Shown piece after piece: positions 1 to 12,600 of a stretch of DNA of 64,000 nt. Both the position numbers and the translations under genes were made by a program. The notes under the pieces are model-generated. The model was not told the DNA's origin, made no database searches, and worked only from the letters and a program-made list of their open reading frames with translations. Source of the DNA: Colius striatus (Eukaryota; Chordata; Aves; Coliiformes; Coliidae); NCBI RefSeq assembly GCF_028858725.1, contig NC_084765.1:10743501-10807500 (forward strand). The letters are read 5' to 3'. Within the stretch, counting starts at the first letter, position 1. Each line of letters begins with the position of its first letter.

Positions 1-554
1 TCTTAACAAATAACGCATCTGGTAAAGAAAGAAACAATCTGTAAAAGCAGAGTGCAAGAGAATAAAAATGTTAGCACTTAATCTTTTGCTGGCTTTAGTG
101 GTAGGTGTTTATGCCTTAGGTAAAACAATGCTAATGGTGAGCTCATCCCTGGACTTCCTCTACACAGACTATCTGTTTAAAAACCTTAGGGACCCTTGGA
201 GGAAGTCCAGCTAGAAAACAGATTCATTGTGATTCTGATACTTCTGGTAGGCTACTTCCTTCATCGTGTCTCTGCTCTAATGATCTCCCAGCAAAAAAAA
301 CATTTAGCAAAAAAGGCAGCAACACATTTATTCACATTTTAGAGGAAGTAAAAGACAAGTGAATTTTGAATCTACCTGGTTTAAAATATTTTTTTCCATT
401 TTCTGTTTCAATACTTCTTTAAACACCCAAGTTAGATAACCACATCCCTTACTCAGAAGTTGTTATTGGAAATTACGTCACTGTAACATTTGTTTTAAAA
501 TGCCTTTTTTCAATCCAAACAGAATGTGTTTGTACAACTTTCCTTGGCCTTTAG
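1..554 (+). other. IRAG1 intron, 3' end
   Basis: I see no coding exon here. A 12-base inverted repeat lies at 149-160 and 199-210. The last bases form the polypyrimidine tract and AG of the first exon in the window. Confidence 0.7.
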
Positions 555-663
555 AAATGATAGTTATACCTTGGAATCTAGAATTAACCAAGCAGAGAGA
601 GAGAGAAATCTTACAGAAGAAAATGCGGAGAAGGAACTGGAAAACTTTAAAGCAGCCATTACG
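555..663 (+). CDS. IRAG1: IRAG1 coding exon, start of the coiled coil
   Basis: This is the first IRAG1 exon in the window, with acceptor AG at 553-554 and donor GT at 664. The first base completes a codon from the exon before it. It then encodes 36 residues rich in Glu, Arg and Lys, including the run [20 protein letters not shown], which has a heptad-like pattern typical of a coiled coil. Confidence 0.92.
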
Positions 664-3600
664 GTAAGAAAATGACAATATTGCATATTCTGAACTATAG
701 TGTACATGACAGTGCACACACATTTGAAATATGTGTGGCTGTGCTTGCTTATACCAAATGTCAATTCAGCCCCAAAACTTCATTTTCTGCTGCTCAAGCT
801 CTGTACTGTTAGCTGCCTACAACTCTACACAAGAGACAACATTTTCTGCCAGAGCTGGACCACATTGCTTGAAAAGCACAGAGGAGGTTTCACTACATCT
901 AGCAGATTTTGGAAAAAAATACTATGAGTTTCCTGTTCAGTTCATGCAATAACTCTGTGACAAAGCTAAGAGCATTCAGCACTGGAATTTGAGCACCATA
1001 CTGTCCTAGACAGGACTTTTTACAGCAATAAATTTGAGTGCCTAGTTAGGTGACATACTGAAATGGTCTGCAGCCTGAGTCCTGAGATTTTTGACTTGAA
1101 AGACTTCTTAACTGCAGACAGATGTGATTAGCTTTTTCTTCCTTTATGCAGTTCAGTCTGGCTTTGACCAGTTTGTTATATAATTTATAACAAATTGGAA
1201 ACTGCCATATTGTGGAAGGTTTTTTTTTTTTCTATGCAATGGAATAAATTAACAAGCAATTAAATGAAATTATGACCTCCATATAATCTGTATCGGAGTA
1301 GATCAAGGCTTATTCCAATCTCAGTGGGAGTTTATCTTTGCAGGACAGGCAAATGTTATATGGCTCCATGACAGTTCTACTGGTCTTCATGATTTTTAAA
1401 TCTATCTTGTGATGGTTGATGTTTTGTTCAAAAACCTAACTTTAAGAGAAAGCTGATCTCCATTAACTTCAGATTTGTTAAAGAAAATAAGCAAGTTACA
1501 GTTGCTAAATAAAAAAAAAACCCAAAAAACAGAAAATCTGAAAGCAGTGAATGTTTTTCTCAGACAGATTCCCTTATGCTTTCTTGGGTCTTGCAGTCAA
1601 GTTTCAGCTGCAATTTATTGTCACACTAGCTTCAGTTATAACCATGTTTAAGGATTTTTTTTGTCATTGCAATTGTTGTCATCAGTCTCTTGGCTGTCTC
1701 TACACCAAAAGCTTGCACTACAAATGCAATTTCTCAAATGACTCTACTCAAAAAGTTACTGCACATCAAGGTTATTCTTTCACACATCATTTTAACGCAT
1801 TGACTTACTCTTGTGGTAATACAAATGAGGTGCTGCAGAGAACTAGGACACAATGCAGCTGATCAGAGGGAGAATTGTGTGAACAGCAACACAGTGATTT
1901 ATTAGGAGGGGGCTGGTCCCTAGTAACAAGCAATAGAACAAGAGGAAACAGCCTCAAGTTGCACCAGGGAAGTTCAGGATGGATATTAGGAGGAATTTCT
2001 TTACTGGAAGGGTTGTCAGGCATTGGAATGGCCTGCCAAGGAGGTAGTGGAGTCGCTGTCCCTGGAAGTGTTTAAGAAATGGGTGGATGTTGTACTCAAG
2101 AAAAATGGTCTAGTGGTTGATAGGACTGGGACAAAGGCTGGACTTGATGATCTTACAGGTCTCTTCCAGCCAAAATGATTCTATGATAAGTAATCGTAGA
2201 ACCTCAATGTCAAAACTGGTGCATCCTGAAAATGCACTTTAAGAATATAGGAATCATCCAGCATCACAAAGTCTGCCTGTAAGTCTGAACTAAATTGTAT
2301 CAGGTGTTCTAATATCAAACTTTGCTGTACACATAAAACTTAATTCAGTGAAGAAGTGTTCGCTAAGGCTTTGGCTAAGAAAACATCTAAATTCATTCTT
2401 GGTTTTGGTAACTAAGGAAGTTGTATGCTTTGGTGTTTTTCAGTTTTAATCTCAGCTATCAAACTGATATTATTAATCTAGTGCATGAATGTGTGTATTG
2501 ATTGACAGAAAATGGTTAAGAAATTGCCATTTGATTTACAGGCCATAGTGGTTTTTATTACTCTTTTACATTTGGAATTCTTGAGACCATAATGTCTTAT
2601 TTTTTAAATAAGTGAAGTATCGTGGATCTGAAAGAACGTAAGTGGCCTTCTTAACACCTTGTGCCCAGTGAATTAAAATGTTCCTTGTGGTTTGGCAATC
2701 ATTTGTAAGTACTAATTCAAATAAACCTGGCATTTGTAAAGGCAAGAATCATCATTCATTTTAACAAGAAAATAATTGCAAATGGGCTTAGCCATTTGTA
2801 ACTCCTTGCAAGGTGTTCCTGCAGTATGCAGTGAAGCACTGTTTTGAAACAGAGCACAGCACTAAGTTATCTATGGTAGTAGTGATGGCACTCCTTTGGG
2901 GCTAATTTGTCCATGTGTATCTCTGCCTACATATCTCTACCCCACTTTTGTGGATCAGACTATTGAATCTGAACCAAAAGTGGGAAGACATGACAAGAAA
3001 GCTTATATATTTCCACTTCAGTCTTCAGCTCATTTATGGCATCACTATGAACACAGAGAAGCTTACCAGAAGCTACTGGAGGATATTGCTGTTCTGCGGC
3101 GTTTAGCTGCTAGGCTGTCTAGTCGTGCTGAGATGGTTGGAGCTGTTCGCCAGGTAAGAACATCCTGGTGTTTACCATGTATTCTGACTGCACATGTTCA
3201 CTCTTTCTTTTTGTCATCCATAGCTAGTGGTTATATTAGCCTTTTGAATTTTATTTTCCTTTTTGGCAGATGAAAGACATTTATTGTAGTCAGATAAGAC
3301 ACCAGTCTGGAAATAGAATTTAAACCAGAAGATTACCCATGAAACTACTCAACATTGACACAATAGGAACATGTGTGTTATTCCAAACCATATCTGCATC
3401 CCAAGAAACTTATTTAAAATCAGTGGAACATGAATAAGAAAAATTTCAGGGTCAAAAAGCTCATCTAGTTCAGTCATCTGCCTTTGGCAGTAGCTTAGTC
3501 AGAAAACTATGAAGAGTATAAGGTCAGAGCAAACATAAATGAGAACATAGCAATATCCTCCCAGATTCAAGACTGTTGCCTCTGCCCACTAAAGTAACTG

Positions 3601-6600
3601 GGCTTATGCTAATGACTGAGATCTTTGAGGGTTTGAAAACAAATGTACATATATGTATATATGACAGAGTAAATGATTTATTATTCTGTGGCGATATATG
3701 AATGCACGTGCCTTTGTGTTCTAATTAGCTTAGGAATTTGTGATCACGAAGGTATCAACGTTCTTTTAAGAACAACTGTTTCAGATTTGTTTGAGAAGTG
3801 TAGAAGTTACCTGAGTATTCCCCTCTTTTCTTCCGTAGGAGAAGCGTATGTCAAAGGCAACAGAAGTAATGATGCAGTATGTTGAAAATCTAAAAAGAAC
3901 ATATGAAAAGGACCATGCTGAGCTAATGGAGTTCAAGAAACTTGCCAATCAGAATTCTAGCAGAAGCTACGGTGCATCTGGTAAAAAAAAAAATCTAAAT
4001 TTAAGTGTTGCCTCTATACAAAGAAGTGTTGATGATAAATCATGATGAAAAGCGAAGGATCATGAAACCTCTTCATGAAGTTCTGATCTACAGGAGTAGA
4101 TTTCAAAAATTTATAGACATAACAGTTAAATATTTCATCTAAGCCATACTTAATGCTATAGTACAGTAATTTTAAATTGCTATCACCAAACACTGATGAG
4201 ATCCAATGACATTTTTATTGGCCTCTTGCACATATGTGTAGCTTGCACACTTTTAACACAACTACCTCTTAGATGACAGGTGACAAAATTTCATTATTAT
4301 AAAGATTTTATTGTTTTTGCAGCCTTTTATTTCCCAATTTGCTGGAAACTCAAATCTGAGTGTTTTCTTTTGCAAAAACATATATGGAAGCAACTAGTGG
4401 GCTATTACCAGATCTCAGTAGATAGTAATGTTTCTATTTTTTGCAATTATTTCAGATTTCTTCTGCAGGTGTAGTTGAAACCAGAACTATATAACAGATA
4501 AATGTGTGGTCTCTACAGACCTTGTATAAATATTCTATATCTGAGTTTGGCTCTATTAATATGGCTTATAGATACTCATATAGTCTAAGACTGCTCTTTA
4601 TCCACTGTTTTTATGCAGAAGATGGAGTACCTCGTTCGTCTAGATCCATGTCTCTCACTGTTGGAAAGGTATTTCTACAATATAAAGAAAAATAACTTAA
4701 CATTTTATGTAGTGAAATGTCTTTGTTTCCATATACTCTTATAAGCTGTGTTCAAAACAGCATTGTTAAATTCCCAATATTGATAATGCCATTTAGTGCA
4801 AGTACTTTCAAATTCTGGATACACGATTGGATGGTTTTGTGCAATAATTTTTCTGTGAAGCTATAAATAATAAAGGGGCCTATTTATTTAAGAAAAATGT
4901 TATTGCAGGCCACATGCCTGTGCTCCAGAGAATGGCATAGCTCCTGTGCCTTGTTCTAGTTCCTCAGTGAGGAAGCTGAACACTGAATCAAAACTGACTA
5001 TATGATTTGTGATTCTGTGATAGTACAATCTTCATTATCATAAGAATTAGATTACATTTGAAGTACTGTGGATGCAAACAGTTGTTTTTAAGTGGGGCTC
5101 ATTTTTCAATTAGCATCAAAGTGTCTTGTTTGGTTTCACAAACTATTCAGAGTGAGATTATCTCAGATTGTTTTGGCTTAACCAATTAACAACTTTAACA
5201 TAGCCAGTGTTCCACTTTTGCAAAACTTTCAGGTGTTGATGATTAACTTTATTACAAAACTTCCTTAAAGAACCAGTGATTTGAGAAAGCTGAATCCCAT
5301 TGCGGTCATCATGAAATTATTAGATTATTATTATTATTAGATAAATCTCTGTCATTAATGAATAAATATAGTTGGTTTTCTCTAGACCCAGAATCATGGT
5401 GTAGGTGACTCCTCCTATACATTTACTAAATCTGTGCTTAACTCCTTACCTATGAAGTTATCTAGAGCAGAATCTTAGAAGTGTTTGGATGTGCATGAAT
5501 GTGAAGCTGTTAGGTGCTGTAAATGCTTGGAAGTTTTACTTGGAAGCGTAGATTTTACTAAGTGGATATCATAGGATGAAGCATTTGGCTACTTACCTAA
5601 TGACAGCAAACACTTACATGCTCTGTACTTGAGCTACAGTGTATTGTATACACCTAGCATGTGTTCATTATATAAAGAATTTCCATAGTCTTTGGGAAAT
5701 GTAAGCAACGTTGCATGAGGCTAGATAAGTGTGCAACCATTCCAGGATGGGGAAGAAGGCTCTGTCCTTTTGCAGAGGGAACGGATGTTATTGTTTATTA
5801 AGTTACAGTTTTTAGGTATAGAAATAATTAATATATTGTAGTGAGTATAGTATATCATAATGGGTACGTGGCAAGAGAGGAGTTTCATGTGTAACTTCAT
5901 TATTTTCCAGTCATTGTAAGACTGGCACTTTTCCCAGTATCATTATACATCTGGTTTAACCAAAGAGAATAGCCTCTAATGAGCACTGACAATATCAACT
6001 CAGAACATAATCTGTTGTGGGACTTAGACTAAGTTGTGGGTTTTCAGTGTGGAGGGAGAAGGGTAGCACTACTGTAAAACACTTCCTTTCATGCTAAGCA
6101 CTTGCCATACCAGACAGTGCTAGAGGAAGTTTAAGGGAAAACCACAGCCCTAAGAGCTATTTGTCTTCATTTTAATCCCAACTCTCCTTTCCCCCAAGGG
6201 ACATGAATGTGTATCTTCGCCACACCTATTAGCTTGTAGGATTGTTCTTCAATTTATCTTGTATAATAGAAAAAAAATGTTGCTTCTCACAGAATATGCC
6301 TCGGAGGAGAGTCAGTGTTGCTGTTGTTCCTAAATTTAACTCCTTAAACATTCCTGGTCAGTCACCGACAGCTTCACCCATACCTTCAATGCCATCCCTG
6401 GTAAGTAAATCCCACATTTTAAAGATACTACTTTTTGTCTAAACCATTTTTACATAGGGCCAAGCCATAGTTACTAAAAACATAAGCCCTTTTGTTGGCT
6501 TACCTTGTTTTGACTCCATCTTAGTGAAGAGGATGGACAAGGGTAATTCACAGAATCACACAAAACCAGATTCCTGTTGTGTAAGAGACGTATGCCTTCA

Positions 6601-9600
6601 GAGTCTATCTCCATAAGCAATGACCTTGATCACAGAGCTGAATTAGAGTAACTGATGGTTCGGAAGCATTTTATATTAGTTGATGTAATTGCTGTAAAGG
6701 TAGTAACATACTGGAGAGAAGTAGTAAATATAGTTTTCCACTGTAGAAGAGCAATTCTAACTAGAAAGCACGGAAGGTGATTGGTCTATTTCTCTTCATT
6801 GCCAAAAAGTCCACTAAACAGAAAAACTTGCAATTAAAGTACAGAAATGTATGTGGTACATACTTAAAAGTTCTGTGCTGGTCAGGGATTAGTGGAGCTA
6901 TCAGCCTCTGCCTTGACTTCTTGTTTAGAAAATGTTAGTAAATGGAATGTGAATGTAGTCTGAACTTAATAAATCTACAGAAATGCTTGGGAGGAAAACT
7001 GCAAGGTAAACCAGCTGTTCAGAGATGACCTATGATGGCACATAACCTGAAAATTATCATAGAATCATAGAATGGTAGGGATTGGAAGGGACCTTTAGAG
7101 AAACGAGGGGGATTGCTGAGAAGCTAAATTCATTTTAGATTTTTAAAACAATTTTTTTGTGCAGTTATGTTGTTAAGCACAGAGTCAATTGTTTCAGGAA
7201 CCAAATGTGCTTATTTACCATGATATGATATATTTTTCTTCAGGTTTCCACTGAAAACTCAGCTAACAAATTAATGTTCCTGGGATAATATAGAGAGAAG
7301 TAATGCAGTAATTTTACTGTTCAGTGATCCATATATGAGGGAGAAAGACTTTCCTTGAAAAAAATAAGCAGGGTAGAAAGGAATGTCACAGAAAATTCTT
7401 AGTGTGCAAGTCCATTGTGTACTGTGGTTAATGGGAGTAACTTGGAAGATCTATCTGAAAGATACTTGCTTATGGATGTGGGAAGAAAAACAAAGCAGCG
7501 CATTGACTTTGTCATTTTACTGAAGACTCATTTTTAATTAATTAATGGATGTAACTTTTATTGCTGTTTTTCACCTCTAGTCTGAATCGCCAAGTAACGG
7601 AAGGAGCAATCTAACGTCTACTCCTGTTCTGCCGGCACTTTTAGAAAAGTGAGTTTTCTCTAGGTCATCTCATTACTATTTTCATTTCATACTAGAATGT
7701 AATGGGTATCACTGCGGTCTTTCTTAACAGAAGTTATACCAAGGTATAGGGTATTGAAATCGGTAACACAGTATTGTCTTAGATTGATTCATGATCTGGT
7801 AACTCCATTTTACTTATTGTCTCATAACTAAATCAAGCCTGCTACGATCTTTAGAACTCATCAAAAGTGAAGAGCAGAAAAATGCAGCAGGAGATTATAT
7901 GTTTACACATATAAGTTCTGTAGGCTTGCCTTCAGAACTTCACAAAACTAAGGTTACTACATACAGTGCATGTGGGTATTTTTTAAATATATATTACCTG
8001 GAAAAAATTAATGCTTTATCCAAAATTGATCATGAGTGACCACGGTATGAATACTCCTTATCCTGACTATGCTAGTATGAGAAGTTTGTGTTCTGCCTTT
8101 GTGTTTTTGACATGCGGCCAGCTAGTAAGAATCATGTTTTGAAATGCTGTAATATCCGATGTCATGTAGGTTTTTAAATTTAAATGAATAAAAAGAAGTA
8201 TATGAGATTCGAAAGTATAATTTATCATGTTAGATCATGAGTATTTTGCAAAAGACAAATATTCAATTAAATTGGGCAATAATAAAGTAAATTGCATATT
8301 CAACTAAACCAAAGCATTAGGATTGAGATTTTAGTTTTAACAACCTGATACTTTAGTTATAGCACTCAGAGAAGTTTATAATTTAAACTGAAAAAAAAAT
8401 AGAGATTAAAAAGAGGAGACCGTTGGGTTTCTTTGTGCTGGTAACAAGCATTTATTTCAAACTGTTAGCATTGTTATCCAGGATAGATTAAGGTGTGTTC
8501 TTGTTATCGATTATCTGTAATAGTTCCATGAATTTCAATATTCCTACTTTTGGATCAAAGGAACAAGGAAATATGAACATTTGTTATATGAACAAGGAAA
8601 GTGAAGAATTGCTATGCTGGAAAGCAGTCAATCTACACCTGTCTGGAAAGAATTTCTAAGTTCTTTCAGTTGAAATTCACGATGACATGCAATTTAATTT
8701 TATGTAAGTTATTGAAAATGTAAATCAAAACCAAAGGTGGAAAATATGAAAACATGCAAGACTGGGTTGAGAGCAGAAGGAATACTTTGTAAACAGTTTT
8801 TGTAAACAGTTACCATTCTCTATACAGGTACTGTTGCATTTACAAAGCCATGGGTGCAGGTGCTTTATTTGTGTAAGCCATCAGCCTAGGAAGCGAAACC
8901 AAAAAATTGGCAGGCACTTTTCCTAATGCTTCTCTTTCTGGAAGTCTTTCAGACTCTAAGGAAGTTGCTTGCTCATGTTTCAGAAGCAAAACTTACTAAA
9001 ACATCATTGATTTTTTGCTGTTGTTGTTAATAATACTAATACTACTACTACTTTGGTCATTTAGACTATTTACAACATCAAAATAAAATATTTCCACAGT
9101 ACTAATTTAAAGTGGTGTTTGTTAGGAGGTTTTAAACATGCAAGTTAAAAGCTTTAAAATATGTAGAACTCACATCAGTACAGAATATTTAATTTCACAC
9201 AGATTAATACTGAGGCAGGACAGAATTTATCTTATATCTGTTTTATCTCTGTGTTTTACTAAGAAAGAAAATAAGCAATGATTGAGAAAACAGAAATGGT
9301 GAATTAGTTGTTACAGTTCAACAGAGCTCTGCAAGATTGAGACCATCTTTTAAAGCTGTACAGAAATTCTGAAAAAACAAAAACTTGTTAATATTTCTTA
9401 CTGAATCTTAAGAAAACAAATCATGCGACCACCTAACAGAAGTAGAATTGGAAATTTGATTTTGAGCATAAGTATGTATGCATAGTCGTGTACTGCTATA
9501 GTAGTGTAAATGCACATAGTTTAGTGTTGTGCATTTATACTTTTTTTAATGTATATTTCAAGCTTACACTCAGGACTTGTTTGAAGTCCAAGTAAAGATA

Positions 9601-12600
9601 ATACCCACTGTTAATATGATTTCTTCAGAGAACATCCATTGCCCACAGATGGTTTCAAGCTGGATGAGTTACTCTGCCATTGAATAGTGACAAAATAAGG
9701 CCTACGAAAGGAATTACATTCTAGAAGTTGGAACATTACATTTTCAATAACTGTTGATCTTATTAAATCTTGATTTTGATAGATTTACTAAGCTGTCTCT
9801 GAATCACTTAAACTCTTTGTCCCAGACATTAGTAAGGACAGGTGAGCACTGCAAAAAGAGAGCAATATATAATAGATTCTCTTTAGCCTACTAGATCAAA
9901 GCTTTTACTTAAGAAGAGTTTTAGTAATGACAGCTATGTAAGTGTTTATAGTTTTTTAACCTGTGCATCAATTCAGTGTATAAAACCAGCAGAGCAGCAA
10001 AAGGCAAACAAGAAAAATGTTCTGTTAAAGTATTGTAGGCTAAAAGATGATTTTTTTAAAATTGAGGAAAATGTTTTCAAGAATAGCAAATAAATTCCAT
10101 GGATAAATCAGGAAACAAATGCTATTTTCTTTTTAAAAGAAGAAACAAAATACAAGTTTTAATACCTTAAAACATATTAACTACTGTTCTTAAATTGCAA
10201 CATTTTTAAAGTTTCATTTTGCTTAGTGTTTGGGGTTTGGTTTTTTTTGAAAGATATTTCATTTCTCTGATGTATGTGAAAGAAAAATCAGGAGTCACAA
10301 AATTGCACATGTTTGTTCTTGTCCAGTAACATACTCCCAATAGAATACACTTCAGTGGTGTTACTTTGTATCTGTCTGTTTCTTTTGTCTTGGCAGTGGA
10401 AAGAGTAATGGAGAGCCTGACTGTGAAGCCTCCACTTCTGTGCTGACACAGAGTGGGTTGGAAGAGATCAGTCCTGAAACTAAAGCCAAGATAGAAGAGG
10501 AAGCATATAACAAAGGGTGAAAATATTTTATCTGAAATAAATCTGTAAATATGTGCTACTAGATGAGGACATATGTTTTATAATGTCATTTTAAATGCAA
10601 AATGAGTGACATCTGTATGAGCTCCTAGAAGATGCTCATAATTGAAGCAATGTGGAAACAATGCAAGTGAGTTTCACTCATATCCACATCATAGCTGTTC
10701 ACTTTCATCCTTTATTAATGTTAACCAACCTGTGGGAGAGTTGTTACATTGGTGATTCTGACTTGAGTGGGTATATTTATGTCAATAGTGTTCAGCTTCA
10801 TGATAGGATAGTAGAAAACTTTCTAAAATGTTTCTTCTGGAAAGTGTATCTGGAAATGAGTCAAGTGTAAGTATGAACTCTTGCAGTAAACTCATATTGT
10901 CTGCATCATAAAGTGCTTCACACAGCACATTTTGTGGCAATTAGCTTTTGGATCTGTTTCTAAATGTCAAGCAATGAAGTTTGCATTATGTAAAGAGGCA
11001 AAAGTTTTGATCCTCTGCTGCAAAATGCAAGAAGCCTTCTATCTTTATAATAGATTTTTTTTGGAAAAAAATACTTAGAGTATGTTCAAAATGATGGAAA
11101 AATAAAATAGAAATACTTATCAACTCCTTTACAATAGATAAAAGTTGTGCTCTGGTAAGGACTATAATGTCTTTTTCAAGGTAAGTTTGGTAACAGATCT
11201 AATATAATTCTCTGTTAAGGAATGGTTGTCTGTGTGCCATACTCATGCTCTTGAGCTAATTTTTACTCTTGTCTGAGTGCTGCAACACTGCCACTTGTGT
11301 TTTGTTGCATGTAACAATGAATAAGAATAAGCTTATACTAAGTGTGTTAAACTAAGTAAAATGTTTTGTATATTACAGTTATCAAGAAGGCTTGAAGAAA
11401 ACCAAAGAACTCCAGGAACTAAAGGAAGAAGATGAAGAGACACCAAAAGAAAGTCATGATGAACATGAAGAAAGTGAAAATGAACATGAGATAAAAGACC
11501 TAAAAAACAGGTGAGACAATGGTGTAATATGTCCGTATAAGCGGAGCCTCTTTTTGCTATTTGTGGTACCCAACTAACTGCTTTATATTATTATCTTGAC
11601 ATATTATTTTGCAATCTAGGAAAGTATATTTGAAAGAACAGTATTTTCACAGAAAGGCATGTTCCAAGAGAACATAGTTGCAAAATGCAAAACTTTTTAT
11701 TTTGATGTTTCAACTAAAACTGTGTGTTGACATCAAGGTGCTTCATCTTGATGGGGTTTTGGTTTTGATTAGAGGTAAAAAATATTCCACAAAAGTTCTT
11801 TAGATGCTAGAATGTATTTTTCAGTAGTCATGCATTGTCTGATAAAAGTTGGAGTTCAGAAATCTGATGCCCATATTTGTGCCATATGCCATTCCTGAAG
11901 GGTCTTCACAGGTGAAACTTTCAGTACATCTACAAGGTGAATGCCGGTTAAGACAAGCTTCTCGGCTAAGTTGGACTTGCTCTGCCCAGGAGAGGCAGGT
12001 GCCTGCTCTGTCTGGAAGCCATTTAGATGCAGCAGAACAGCACTATGCTGGATTTCTTGCCTTCTACCAGTGTGATGTGTTTATTGCATTCATCTGAACC
12101 CAATGCTCTTTGTCTACACTGGAGATTTGATGCCTAACTGGAAAACTTTCAGAAATTTTCAACTTTTTTTAGAGTTAATTATTGAGTCTCCTCAGTGTTT
12201 CTACCACCCAATTCAATATACCTGCAATTTTCTGCATTTTTTTTTTTTAAAAGAGACTTTTGCATTAGAAAGGAACTGAATCCTGGCCAAAGCAAGTAAT
12301 GCATCCAGTTCCAAGCTAAGGTAGGGATTCTCACCTGATCCAGAATTCACTTCTGTTCTATAACCATTATGGTTATAAACGTTTGTTAATTTGATTTCAG
12401 TCATGTTCAGCAGGGCAAGTATCTCCCTAGTCGTGAAACTTTTAGGAAGAAATATTTACAATATGTTCTAATGTTTAATTAGCTGAGCAAGGTATGAACA
12501 GAGCAGAGTTCTACATCATATCAAGCTCTGAGATTTATTAGTTGACAGGTGGGAGAAATAGAAGTCAAGTTTACGATCTTCAGCTGACTTGCAATTACCA

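Noticed and set aside
3447-3500. Possible CR1-like stretch (AGCTCATCTAGTTCAGTCATC)
   Set aside because: The match is too short and too diverged to separate from chance.
5003-5022. TTTGTGATTCTGTGATAG resembling a CR1 tail
   Set aside because: Only about 18 bases match and no CR1 body lies next to it.
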